Assembly: GCF_005405585.1 (NCBI RefSeq)
Contig: NZ_BJEQ01000006.1
Span: forward strand, 124,001-188,000
Direction: 5' to 3'
Length of the DNA: 64,000 nucleotides
From: Agarivorans sp. Toyoura001
Lineage (GTDB): Bacteria > Pseudomonadota > Gammaproteobacteria > Enterobacterales > Celerinatantimonadaceae
Below, in pieces: positions 55,887 through 64,000 of this stretch. Under the pieces are notes generated by a model. It was not told the DNA's origin. It searched no databases and worked only from the letters and a program-made list of their open reading frames with translations. The position numbers and the translations under genes were made by a program. Position 1 is the stretch's first letter, and every line of letters starts with the position of its first letter.

Positions 55887-56147
55887 TTAAGCCTCTTCTT
55901 CTATCATTGATGGCTCAAACTCTTGGCCTTTTAGCACCTGTTGTAAAGCGTTGCGCTGCGATGAAAGGTAAAAACCTAAGTTTTCTGCTTGTTGCTCGTT
56001 AAGTTTTGGCTCTGCGTGCTTAATCAACAAAGTAAGTTGATCGGCAACATCTAACATTTTGTCGTAGTTATCGGCTTCTTTCTTTGAGCTAAAAGTCATT
56101 TTCTCTACACCGTTCCGTTCGACGACATATTTAATAATTACAGCCAC
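55887..56147 (-). CDS. yebG: YebG, SOS-regulated protein
   Basis: 86 residues from GTG at 56147 (AVIIKYVVERNGVEKMTFSS); GGAGG sits five bases upstream and the E. coli protein also begins MAV. The ATG four codons earlier would put the ribosome site inside the gene. YebG is induced by DNA damage; its function is not established. A LexA box lies 14 bases before the start. Only 3 bp before msrC, so msrC may share SOS induction. Confidence 0.9.
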   Translation of the reverse strand: MAVIIKYVVERNGVEKMTFSSKKEADNYDKMLDVADQLTLLIKHAEPKLNEQQAENLGFYLSSQRNALQQVLKGQEFEPSMIEEEA

Positions 56148-56160
56148 CGCTGCCTCCATT

Positions 56161-56180
56161 TACTGTTTTTATATACAGGA
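56161..56180 (-). promoter_or_regulatory. LexA box of yebG
   Basis: TACTGTTTTTATATACAGGA contains CTG-N10-CAG with an AT-rich centre, the gammaproteobacterial SOS operator. Confidence 0.85.
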
Positions 56181-56260
56181 TAGTATGCATCATTCATTTT
56201 TAAACTACTAGTGACAAATTTTTACAGCATAGTTGGCTCGACTTGGCTAATATGTAGATT

Positions 56261-56881
56261 ATGAAATCTTCTGAGTTATCAAAGCTATCCATTTGCCCAA
56301 GTTGTGATCTTTTAGTGGATACGCACGCCCATTGCAGAGCCGGTAAAGTTCTTATTTGCCCACGCTGTAAGCATACCTTAGCGCGAGGTAACAGAGCCCG
56401 ATTTTCTAGCCAATTTGCACTCGCCCTTACCTGCTTAATTATGGTGTCTCTTGCAAATACTTACCCTTTATTAAGCTTTACATTCTTGGGAATACCCAGC
56501 TCAGCTAACATTCTTCGTGGCACAGTATTGCTGTTGGAGCACGGCTATTACCTAGTGGGTTTTGCTGTTGTTATCGCCAGTTTCATTGCACCAATACTGC
56601 TTTTTAGCCTTATTTGTTACACATCGTTGTCGTTAAGCAAGGGTTGGAAAGCGCCAGGTCTTGCCACTGCGTTGCATTTTCAAGATGATTTGATTCACTG
56701 GAGCATGATAGAGGTTTATATCGTCAGCTTTTTAGTCGCCCTAGTGAAACTGGTTGAATATGCTGATATTGATTTAGGTTATGGCCTCTGGTGTATATGT
56801 ATTACGCTATTGTTATCTACTCGTTTGATTCAACGGATAGAACCAGCAGAGTACTGGGAGCGTTATGTACACATCCGCTAA
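56261..56881 (+). CDS. LetA/PqiA-type membrane protein, first half
   Basis: 206 residues. A zinc-ribbon pair (CPSCDLL, CPRCKHTLARG) is followed by a single PqiA domain with four membrane helices (about 50-190). In E. coli LetA (YebS) two such domains form one protein that works with LetB to move lipids between membranes. Here the domains are encoded by two overlapping genes; this one supplies the first. Overlaps the next gene by 17 bases. Confidence 0.85.
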   Translation: MKSSELSKLSICPSCDLLVDTHAHCRAGKVLICPRCKHTLARGNRARFSSQFALALTCLIMVSLANTYPLLSFTFLGIPSSANILRGTVLLLEHGYYLVGFAVVIASFIAPILLFSLICYTSLSLSKGWKAPGLATALHFQDDLIHWSMIEVYIVSFLVALVKLVEYADIDLGYGLWCICITLLLSTRLIQRIEPAEYWERYVHIR

Positions 56882-57473
56882 GCAAATGGGTTTAAAGCTC
56901 TGTAGACACTGCAAACTTTCTATGTCCGAAGAGCAAACTCATTGCCAACGCTGTCATATGCGAGTGCATACCAGAGCCCCAAACAGCCTACAAAAGTGTT
57001 GGGCATTTGTTATTGCCGCTACAGTAGGCCTTTTCCCCGCTAATCTAATGCCTATTACCGTACTAAGTACCCGCGGAGCGCCTCAATACGAAACAATAAT
57101 GTCTGGTGTAATTAGTTTAATAAAGGACGACATGGTAGGCATTGCCATCGTCGTTTTTGTAGCCAGTATTGTTGTTCCAGTTATGAAACTTGTTGGCTTA
57201 ATCGTGATTATGCTCAGCTTGCAATTCAAGATGAATTTAGATAATCGACAACGTATTGTTATTTATAGGATAATTGACATTATCGGCAAATGGTCGATGC
57301 TTGATCTGTTTGTACTGTCAATTATGATAGCGGTTTTTGAACGTAACAACTTAGTCGGAGTAGAAGCCGGGCCCGGTGCTACTGCGTTTGGTGCAGTTGT
57401 GTTGTTAACATTATTTGCTGCTAAGTCATTCGACACAAGAATTATATGGGATAAACAACTTGAACAACGCTAG
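56865..57473 (+). CDS. LetA/PqiA-type membrane protein, second half
   Basis: 202 residues. Own zinc ribbon (CRHCKLSMSEEQTHCQRCHMR) and a PqiA domain with four helices (about 45-195; FPANLMPITVLSTRG and WSMLDLFVLSIMIAVFE are family motifs). Matches the C-terminal half of LetA. Having its own ribbon and start it is a genuine separate gene rather than a frameshift product. Overlaps letB by 14 bases. Confidence 0.85.
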   Translation: MYTSAKQMGLKLCRHCKLSMSEEQTHCQRCHMRVHTRAPNSLQKCWAFVIAATVGLFPANLMPITVLSTRGAPQYETIMSGVISLIKDDMVGIAIVVFVASIVVPVMKLVGLIVIMLSLQFKMNLDNRQRIVIYRIIDIIGKWSMLDLFVLSIMIAVFERNNLVGVEAGPGATAFGAVVLLTLFAAKSFDTRIIWDKQLEQR

Positions 57474-60063
57474 TGCTCCAGAGATTAAAAAAGAACGCGT
57501 AATCTCCCCTATTTGGTTGCTGCCTATTTTAGCGATAGTGCTAGGAGCATGGCTGCTATTTAAAGCGTGGTCAGAAGCAGGCGTAAAAATTGATATTGTG
57601 TTCGAAAGTGCCAAAGGTATTACTGCTGGGCAAACACAGTTGTTCTATCAGGGCTTAGATATCGGCGTAGTTAAGTCAGTCGCATTAGCCCCTAAGTTGG
57701 AAGGGGTAATAGTAAAAGCAGAAGTTAAAAGAGAAGCCGAACAGCTTTTAAAAGCTGACAGCCAATTTTGGTTAGTGACACCGAAGGCCTCAATTACAGA
57801 AATTAGTGGTTTAGATGCCTTAGTATCTGGCAACTATATAGAGCTAAACCCTGGCACGGGGAAATATGACGACAGTTTTGTTGCCCTCTCAGAACCGCCA
57901 AACATCATTAGAGGTAAAGGTCTGAACGTGCGACTAAGCGCTGACGATTTAGGCTCTCTAAATATCGGCTCCGCGATTTACTTTAAAAAGATTAAAGTTG
58001 GTGAGGTTCAACGTTACCAACTTACAGACGAACACAAAGTAGAATTTGATATTCAAATAAGGCCTCAGTTCGCTCATTTAGTGAAAATAGATACGCGCTT
58101 CTGGAATGTGAGTGGCTTTGAGGCAGATATTTCCCTAGACGGAATGCAGATAAGCAGCGAGAGCTTAGCCAGTGTTATTTCTGGTGGTGTGAGTTTTGAC
58201 AGTCCTCTTCAATCTGCCATTGCCACAAAAGGGCAAAGCTTTACCCTCTACGATAACCTAAAGGATTCTCACCGCGGCAAAGCGATTCAAATTAGTATGC
58301 AACAGCAAAATGGATTGGTGGCAGGTAGGAGTAAACTAATTTATCGAGGCGCTAACATTGGTTTTGTTAGCGAAATTATAAACAACGGCAGTCATGACCA
58401 GTTTACTGCTAAAGCCTTGGTTGAGCCCAAATATGAAGATTTGTTTAATAGCTCTACTCAACTTGTTCTTATCAAACCAGAAATTAGCTTAAATGGCGTT
58501 AAAAATATAGGGGCCTTAGTCGGCGCTAAGCAAATAGAAGTTATTGCCGACCAAGGAGAGCTTGCTACACAATTTGAGCTATCTTTAGCCCCTAAGCCAC
58601 CACAGGGCAGTAAAGCCTTCACGCTGACTACTGATAACGTTAAAGGTGTGAGCTCAGGTAGCCCTATCGTCTACAATGGACTAACCATAGGTAAAGTTCT
58701 TGCGCTGACGCTAAAAAACCGAAGTTTTGAGTTATCGACATATATCGCACCAGAATTCGCAAGCCTACTCACCATTAATTCCCGTTTCTATAACCAAAGT
58801 CCATTAGCGGTAGAAGCAGACTTGAATGGCATTACTGTAGAAAGCAGTGGTTTAAGCGGATTTATACAGTCTCCTATTATTTTGTTACCTGGGCAGTCCA
58901 AAAAGTCTAGCACCAGTAAAACGTTCCGATTACATCACAACAAACAAGCCGCTTTGCTTTCTAAAGAAAAAGCGCTTGCTCCGCTTAAACTTACACTAAA
59001 AACTGACTATTTAGGTTCTTTAGCTGAAGGGGCACCAGTACTATATAGGCGAGTTCCGGTAGGTAAAGTAGATTCTTATCAGCTACTAAAAGATGGGGAA
59101 ATCGAGGTTGAGCTAGAAATCTATGGAAATTACCGTTACCTAGTCGCTGATAACACGCGTTTTTGGCATGCCTCTGGCCTAGAAATTAAAGCAAGTTTAG
59201 AGGGATTATCCGTAAACAGCGAGTCATTAAAATCACTCGTGTTAGGCGGTATAAGCTTTGATCAATTCGACGAATTAGCTAAAGAAACCCAGCGTACAAT
59301 TTATAAATCAAAACAATTGGCGACTAAACGGCACTTAAATATCGCCCTGTCTACTCAAGATAGCCACGGCATATACAACAACATGCCAATTAAATATCAA
59401 GGCCAACAGATCGGTAAAGTCACCCAACTGGGCTTTAGTGAAGACTTAAGCACATTAACGGCAAGTGCTGAGCTAGATTTCCCTTACTATCGCAACTTCG
59501 CACGCAGTGGAAGCTTATATTGGCAAGAAAGTGCTTCGATTAGCCTATCTGAAGTGAAAAATTTGGATACTTTGGTCAAAGGCGATTTTATTAACGCTTT
59601 GCCTGGTAAAGGGAAACCGCTTCAAACATTTAAGCTGTTAAAAGAGGTGCCTAACACCGACAAGGGTTCACTACATGTGTGGTTAAGCTCAAGCCATTTT
59701 GGGTCTCTTAAAATAGGCAGCCCGGTATTATATAAACAATACAAAGTAGGCACTGTTGATAAAGCGAAATTAGAACTGGATGGCTCAAAAATTCTAGCGC
59801 GACTTAACATTGACTCAAGTTATCGTCATTTAGTTAGGGCGAATAGTGTGTTTTGGAATGCCTCAGGAGTGGATGTAAAACTGGGATTAGGCGGGGCAGA
59901 TATTCGTCTTGATTCAATGGAAACCCTGTTAACTGGGGGTATTGCCTTCGCGACTCCAGAAACAACGCCGTTGGCCGAATCAGCAAATGATAACGATAAA
60001 TATCAATTACAGTCCACATACGACGAAAAATGGCTACAATGGAGCCCTTCTATTCAACCTTAG
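57460..60063 (+). CDS. letB: LetB (YebT) seven-MCE-domain lipid transport protein
   Basis: 867 residues from TTG at 57460 (NNASAPEIKKERVISPIWLLP), which aligns with the E. coli LetB N-terminus; no ATG is available. One membrane helix (about 20-38) and seven MCE domains, each with the GxxxGxPVxYxGxxIGxV pattern (for example GITAGQTQLFYQGLDIGVV, GSLKIGSPVLYKQYKVGTV). LetB stacks into a tunnel across the periplasm for lipids. Seven domains separate it from PqiB, which has three. Downstream of letA, before rsmF, as in E. coli yebSTU. Confidence 0.92.
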   Translation: MNNASAPEIKKERVISPIWLLPILAIVLGAWLLFKAWSEAGVKIDIVFESAKGITAGQTQLFYQGLDIGVVKSVALAPKLEGVIVKAEVKREAEQLLKADSQFWLVTPKASITEISGLDALVSGNYIELNPGTGKYDDSFVALSEPPNIIRGKGLNVRLSADDLGSLNIGSAIYFKKIKVGEVQRYQLTDEHKVEFDIQIRPQFAHLVKIDTRFWNVSGFEADISLDGMQISSESLASVISGGVSFDSPLQSAIATKGQSFTLYDNLKDSHRGKAIQISMQQQNGLVAGRSKLIYRGANIGFVSEIINNGSHDQFTAKALVEPKYEDLFNSSTQLVLIKPEISLNGVKNIGALVGAKQIEVIADQGELATQFELSLAPKPPQGSKAFTLTTDNVKGVSSGSPIVYNGLTIGKVLALTLKNRSFELSTYIAPEFASLLTINSRFYNQSPLAVEADLNGITVESSGLSGFIQSPIILLPGQSKKSSTSKTFRLHHNKQAALLSKEKALAPLKLTLKTDYLGSLAEGAPVLYRRVPVGKVDSYQLLKDGEIEVELEIYGNYRYLVADNTRFWHASGLEIKASLEGLSVNSESLKSLVLGGISFDQFDELAKETQRTIYKSKQLATKRHLNIALSTQDSHGIYNNMPIKYQGQQIGKVTQLGFSEDLSTLTASAELDFPYYRNFARSGSLYWQESASISLSEVKNLDTLVKGDFINALPGKGKPLQTFKLLKEVPNTDKGSLHVWLSSSHFGSLKIGSPVLYKQYKVGTVDKAKLELDGSKILARLNIDSSYRHLVRANSVFWNASGVDVKLGLGGADIRLDSMETLLTGGIAFATPETTPLAESANDNDKYQLQSTYDEKWLQWSPSIQP

Positions 60064-60074
60064 ACATATTCGTT

Positions 60075-61502
60075 TTGACTAAACCAATTAACTTCCCAGC
60101 CAAATTCATAGAGCGCATTGAAAAAGACCTTCCCAGCGACCTGAGTTTGGCTAGCTTTAAAGCGATTTGCCAGCAACCAATGCGCAAAAGTATTAGGGTT
60201 AATACCTTAAAAACCGATGTGCAGCAGTTTACTCAGTTAGCGAAGGCCAACGGCTGGCGACTAGAACCCATCCCCTGGTGCAAAGAAGGCTTTTGGATTG
60301 AACGTGAAAACGAGAACGTATCTTTAGGTAACACAGCTGAACATATGGCTGGACTGTTTTACATCCAAGAAGCCAGTTCCATGTTACCGGTAAGCGCCCT
60401 ATTTCATTGCTTTGATGCTAACAACGATAGTCTGTTGTTAGACGCAGCCGCAGCGCCCGGGTCCAAAACCACTCAAATGGCCGCCAAGCTTAAAGGGCGA
60501 GGTGCTATTGTTGCCAATGAGTTCTCCGCGAGTAGAGTTAAAGTGTTAAGCGCCAATTTACTTCGCTGTGGAGTAATAAATGCCGCTATCACCCACTTCA
60601 GTGCCGAAGTATTTGGCACGTGGATGCCAGAGAAATTTGATGCCATTTTACTTGATGCTCCATGCTCTGGTGAAGGCACTTTAAGAAAAGACCCACAAGC
60701 TTTGGATAACTGGAGTGAACAGCATGTCGAGAGTATTGCTGCATTGCAAAGTGAGCTATTGGCCAGTGCACTACATGCACTAAAACCAGGTGGAACGGTC
60801 ATCTATTCAACCTGTACTCTTAACCAACAAGAAAACCAACAAGTGATTGATAAGGTTAATCTTCAATACCCGAATAGCTTTGAACCAATCAGCTTGAGCC
60901 AGCTTTTTCCTGATTGCCAAAAAGCCATAACCCCTGAAGGGTATTTGCACGTTTGGCCACAACGCTTTAACAGCGAAGGGTTCTTTGTTGCTGCTTTACG
61001 TAAGTCAGACCAATCAATGCCTACTGAAGTAATTAAAAAGCGAATTAAGCCCTTTGCTTATCAAGCGGCAGGCGCAAAGCAAAAAAGCGCCATACAACTG
61101 CACTTTTTAGAATCGTTTGGCCTTACACTGCCAACTGATTACTCGGTATTTATCAAAGGCAGCGACTACTGGTTATTACCTAACAGCTTTTTGTTAGTTA
61201 AAGATGAGATGCGTTTTGAACGAGTAGGAGTGAAATTAGCCGAAGAGTTTAAACAAGGCTTTAGAACAAGCCACGATGCAATAACAGCTCTAGGTGCAAA
61301 CATCAGCAACAGCCTCATTGAGTTAAATGGTCAACAAGCCCATGAGTTTTATCAAGGGAAAGATATTGCCTATCCAAACTCGAATAAAGGTGAAGTAGCA
61401 CTAAGCTATAAAGGCCAAGTTATAGGATTAGGTAAGTGGATTAGAAACAAAATTAAAAACTCTTACCCACGTGAATTGGTTAAAGACAAGGGGCTGGCGT
61501 GA
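60075..61502 (+). CDS. rsmF: 16S rRNA m5C1407 methyltransferase RsmF
   Basis: 475 residues if it starts at TTG 60075 (TKPINFPAKFIERI), the position matching E. coli RsmF (479 residues); in-frame ATGs at 60030 and 60039 lie inside letB and neither has a good ribosome site. Methylates C1407 of 16S rRNA. SAM-binding LLDAAAAPGSKTTQMA, DAPCSGEGTLRKDP and the catalytic Cys in YSTCTLNQQENQ. The C-terminal PUA-like part is complete. Confidence 0.9.
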   Translation: MTKPINFPAKFIERIEKDLPSDLSLASFKAICQQPMRKSIRVNTLKTDVQQFTQLAKANGWRLEPIPWCKEGFWIERENENVSLGNTAEHMAGLFYIQEASSMLPVSALFHCFDANNDSLLLDAAAAPGSKTTQMAAKLKGRGAIVANEFSASRVKVLSANLLRCGVINAAITHFSAEVFGTWMPEKFDAILLDAPCSGEGTLRKDPQALDNWSEQHVESIAALQSELLASALHALKPGGTVIYSTCTLNQQENQQVIDKVNLQYPNSFEPISLSQLFPDCQKAITPEGYLHVWPQRFNSEGFFVAALRKSDQSMPTEVIKKRIKPFAYQAAGAKQKSAIQLHFLESFGLTLPTDYSVFIKGSDYWLLPNSFLLVKDEMRFERVGVKLAEEFKQGFRTSHDAITALGANISNSLIELNGQQAHEFYQGKDIAYPNSNKGEVALSYKGQVIGLGKWIRNKIKNSYPRELVKDKGLA

Positions 61503-61577
61503 ACTTGCAAATACAGTATTTGCTACTACACTTAGCAAACTATTAGCGCAAGGCTCTACACAGAGCCATTCCCCTAC

Positions 61578-61612
61578 GCTCCGCTCAAGGACTAGAGTGG
61601 AGCCGTTTTTTT
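61578..61612 (+). terminator. Rho-independent terminator of the letAB-rsmF operon
   Basis: 9-bp stem GCTCCGCTC / GAGTGGAGC (one G-U pair), 8-base loop, then CG and seven T. It touches the stop of the convergent tatD. Confidence 0.85.
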
Positions 61613-62390
61613 AAGGCTTAGCCAAGCTGAACAAATCGAAGAAGTTTTTCGTTGTTTGCTCTGCTACTTCTTCTAAGCTTACCCCTTTGATCTTAGCCAA
61701 ACATTTTGCCACATCTAATGTATAAGCGGGTTGGTTTTCATCTCCACGATGGGGAACGGGTGCTAGATAGGGACTGTCTGTTTCAACCAAAATTCGATCT
61801 AACGGTAACTGTTTGAAGGTATTTTGTAGCTCTTTCGCCGAATTGAAACTAATAATACCGGAAGCCGAAATGTAAAAGCCCATCTCTATCGCCGCTTGCG
61901 CCATTTCTAAGCTTTCGGTAAAACAATGCAATACCCCTTTACAGCGCTCTGCATTATGTTGTTTCAATAAGTTAAGCGTATCTTCTCGCGCGTCGCGAGT
62001 ATGAATAATTAGGGGTTTTTGGTGTTTTTCCGCCAGCTTAATGTGTTGAGTAAACACCTCATGCTGAAGATCTTTGTGCTCTTTAGCGTAGAAATAATCT
62101 AAGCCAGTTTCACCCACTGCAACAACTTTAGGGTGGCTCAAGTATGACTCCATCAGCTCTAAGTCAAAAGCTTGGTCTTGAACATAAAGAGGGTGCATAC
62201 CGCACGATGCAAATACATTATCAAACTCCCCTACTTTGTCCATCATACTGGGAAACTTGTCTGGCGAAATCGCAACGGCAAGGCAATAATCTACCCCTAC
62301 ATTTTTTGCTTTTGCTAGGGCCTCAGCCACGTTTTGATGTTTGTCTTTATAATCAAGTCGGTCTAAATGACAATGTGAATCTACTAACAC
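61611..62390 (-). CDS. TatD-family metal-dependent hydrolase (YcfH)
   Basis: 259 residues starting with GTG at 62390 (LVDSHCHLDRLDY). Members are metal-dependent nucleases. Metal ligands: DSHCHLD, GETGLDYFY, PLIIHTRDA, GVLHCFTES and LVETDSPYLAP. Third gene of mltG-tmk-holB-tatD, six bases after holB, matching E. coli ycfH rather than tatD proper. Substrate in the cell is not settled. Confidence 0.9.
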   Translation of the reverse strand: MLVDSHCHLDRLDYKDKHQNVAEALAKAKNVGVDYCLAVAISPDKFPSMMDKVGEFDNVFASCGMHPLYVQDQAFDLELMESYLSHPKVVAVGETGLDYFYAKEHKDLQHEVFTQHIKLAEKHQKPLIIHTRDAREDTLNLLKQHNAERCKGVLHCFTESLEMAQAAIEMGFYISASGIISFNSAKELQNTFKQLPLDRILVETDSPYLAPVPHRGDENQPAYTLDVAKCLAKIKGVSLEEVAEQTTKNFFDLFSLAKP

Positions 62391-62396
62391 GTATTG

Positions 62397-63320
62397 TTAA
62401 TCCTTAAATTCGGCAAACAACGGGTAGAGCTGTTGGCCCACGTTAAGTCCGGGAAATTGTTCTAATTGTTTGTTTAGCCATAACCAGTCTTGGTAAGCCC
62501 GCCCTAGCGTGCTTGTTAAACTAGAATTTAGTGCAAGTTGTGGAAAAACCGCTGGCGAATCTAAACCTTTGGCAATGCTAAAACTTAAGGCCAAACTTTG
62601 ACCTAGCCAAAGTAACTTATTGCTATCTTTTTGAATCAGCTCGGCCAATTTGTTAGGTTTTGCTTCAACCATTTGTCTGAACTGCAATAAAAACTGTTCT
62701 AGTTCGGTGTAGGTTTGGTCTCGATAAAACTCAGCAATAGTTAGCGGGGAACCGTTACAAAATCGGTATATTAACGCGAAGTTATCATCTAACCTTATTT
62801 TCTGTTTACTTAACCAGTGCTTCACCAAGTCTCGTTCAGGGGTTGTGATGGTTAACAACTGACAGCGACTAAGGATGGTTGGCATTGCTTTGAACGGTAG
62901 ATGATTAACTAAAATAAAACGAGTATCTGCAACCGGTTCTTCTAAGGTTTTTAGCAAGGCGTTATTGGATGCCATATTCAGCAAAGCAATATCTTGTATG
63001 ATCGCGACTTTATTTTTACCAATACTACTGGTTTTATTAGCCCACAGGCTTAGTGCACGAATATCATCAACTTTAGGTTTGTCTTGGTTAAGTAAAAACA
63101 AACTTCCATGAGCGCCAGCATCAACCAATTTACAACTGTGGCATTGATTGCAGGCTTGGTGTTGTTGTTCGGAGCAGAGAATTGTTTTGGCCACAAACTG
63201 GGCTAACTGCAGCTTACCTAGCCCCTTTTCTCCCCGTAGTAGCAAACTTTGCGGGAAAGTATCTGCGCTTAATTGGGCTGATAACTGCTTCCAGGCTTTT
63301 CCTAACCACGGCAAACTCAT
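62397..63320 (-). CDS. holB: DNA polymerase III delta-prime subunit
   Basis: 307 residues. Part of the clamp loader. Walker A-like loop LRGEKGLGKLQLAQF (degenerate Lys/Leu as normal for delta-prime, which does not hydrolyse ATP), zinc module CSEQQHQACNQCHSCKLVDAG, SRC-type motif ILSRCQLLT with its arginine finger, and a C-terminal helical domain. Between tmk and tatD as in E. coli. Confidence 0.92.
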   Translation of the reverse strand: MSLPWLGKAWKQLSAQLSADTFPQSLLLRGEKGLGKLQLAQFVAKTILCSEQQHQACNQCHSCKLVDAGAHGSLFLLNQDKPKVDDIRALSLWANKTSSIGKNKVAIIQDIALLNMASNNALLKTLEEPVADTRFILVNHLPFKAMPTILSRCQLLTITTPERDLVKHWLSKQKIRLDDNFALIYRFCNGSPLTIAEFYRDQTYTELEQFLLQFRQMVEAKPNKLAELIQKDSNKLLWLGQSLALSFSIAKGLDSPAVFPQLALNSSLTSTLGRAYQDWLWLNKQLEQFPGLNVGQQLYPLFAEFKD

Positions 63321-63332
63321 CGTAATTCTCGC

Positions 63333-63962
63333 TTATAAACCGGCTAGATAATCTTTAAGATGCTGAGAGATGTCGCTAGCGACTTGCTCAATATTTTGGC
63401 TAGCATCTATTTTAACGATATTGGGTTTGCTCTCCGTCTGCTCTAGATATACCGCTCGACTACGCTCAAAAAAGCTTAAGGCTTGTTGTTCAATTCTATC
63501 TAGTTCACCGCGGTGGCGAGCTCGACTTAAACCAAGGCTTGGTTCTATGTCTAAATAAAGAGTGAGATCGGGTTCAAAATCGCCAATGGCAATCTGCTTG
63601 ATGGCAGCAAGTTTTTCAACACCCAATTGGCGGCCACCGCCTTGGTAGGCTTGTGAGCTGAGATCGTGTCGATCTCCAATAACCCACTTACCACTTGCTA
63701 AAGCAGGTTTAATGCGTGTTTCAACTAATTGTGCTCGAGCAGCATACATCAATAATAACTCGGTGCTATCACAAACTTGTTCTTCGCCGACGCCCTGCTT
63801 CACGATATCTCGTAATGCTTCAGCTATTGGCGTGCCGCCAGGCTCCCGAGTATTAATAAATGGAATTTTTCGTTCGCTTAATAATGCCTGAATAGCGGCA
63901 ACCGCAGTACTTTTACCAGCGCCTTCTAGACCTTCTATTACAATAAATTTACTAATAGTCAT
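63333..63962 (-). CDS. tmk: Thymidylate kinase
   Basis: 209 residues. Phosphorylates dTMP to dTDP. P-loop [32 protein letters not shown], the DRH motif in [18 protein letters not shown], and the LID region ([13 protein letters not shown]). Complete. 12 bp upstream of holB and 4 bp behind the probable mltG stop. Confidence 0.95.
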   Translation of the reverse strand: MTISKFIVIEGLEGAGKSTAVAAIQALLSERKIPFINTREPGGTPIAEALRDIVKQGVGEEQVCDSTELLLMYAARAQLVETRIKPALASGKWVIGDRHDLSSQAYQGGGRQLGVEKLAAIKQIAIGDFEPDLTLYLDIEPSLGLSRARHRGELDRIEQQALSFFERSRAVYLEQTESKPNIVKIDASQNIEQVASDISQHLKDYLAGL

Positions 63963-63966
63963 GTTG

Positions 63967-64000
63967 TTACTTCTTTAATATGTATTTTCTAACCGCTCGG
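63967..64000 (-). CDS. C-terminal end of a gene before tmk, probably mltG
   Basis: The last ten codons of a minus-strand frame read [10 protein letters not shown] then TAA at 63967-63969. The sequence and its place right before tmk suggest the C-terminus of the lytic transglycosylase MltG (YceG), which in E. coli precedes tmk. Too short to prove. Confidence 0.45.
   Translation of the reverse strand, partial: RAVRKYILKK

Noticed and set aside
56865..56881. Frameshift breaking letA
   Set aside because: The second frame has its own start and zinc ribbon, as expected of two real genes.

Overview
The window reads as chromosome of a marine, free-living gammaproteobacterium. Gene orders such as mltG-tmk-holB-tatD and prc-proQ-msrC-(yebG)-letAB-rsmF follow the enterobacterial/Vibrio pattern. 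A secreted multi-domain GH16 beta-agarase next to a complete Mo-nitrogenase cluster points to an Agarivorans-like agar degrader; the genus is inferred, not proven. No rRNA, tRNA, CRISPR array or insertion sequence was seen.

Layout. 0-3.6 kb: small housekeeping and hypothetical genes (partial membrane protein, YcxB-like protein, periplasmic DUF3157-like protein, GNAT acetyltransferase, lipoprotein). 3.6-6.0 kb: the Tat-exported phosphatase PhoX followed, behind a hairpin, by a lone TatA. 6.2-26.1 kb: the nif region, all on the minus strand, in three transcription blocks: nifHDK-T-Y-(Cys-rich protein) then cowN; nifENX-fdxB-rseC-like; nifUSVWZM. Sigma-54 type -24/-12 elements lie before nifH, nifE and nifU, each with a TGT-N10-ACA or one-mismatch NifA-like site upstream. 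A 4.6 kb non-nif segment (MFS exporter, its MarR regulator with two operator copies, and the agarase) separates the nifHDK and nifENX blocks. nifB, nifA/L, nifQ, nifF and nifJ are not in the window.

26.6-42.7 kb: one plus-strand operon for a 3238-residue BapA/LapA-type adhesin with a complete type I secretion system (ABC exporter, HlyD-type adaptor, TolC-type channel), an OmpA-type lipoprotein and, unexpectedly, a PstS-like periplasmic binding protein. No lapG/lapD genes are present.

42.7-64 kb: core genome. ClC channel, GABA catabolism (gabD-gabT with a divergent LysR regulator), cysteine desulfidase-like YhaM, cobalamin adenosyltransferase, RNase II, Prc protease, ProQ, MsrC, LexA-controlled YebG, the LetA (two half-proteins)/LetB lipid transport system, RsmF, TatD, HolB, Tmk and the tail of a probable mltG.

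How it fits together: NifHDK form the enzyme; NifE/N/X/Y/V handle FeMo-cofactor assembly; NifU/S supply Fe-S clusters; NifM/W/Z mature the components; CowN protects against CO; ferredoxin and the RseC-like protein suggest an Rnf-linked electron supply. The most promising unexplained items are the PstS-like protein closing the adhesin operon, the nif-linked protein with three CxC pairs spaced exactly 17 residues apart, the RseC homologue inside a nif operon, and the perfect CRP-type palindrome that is also a perfect NifA-type site upstream of nifU.
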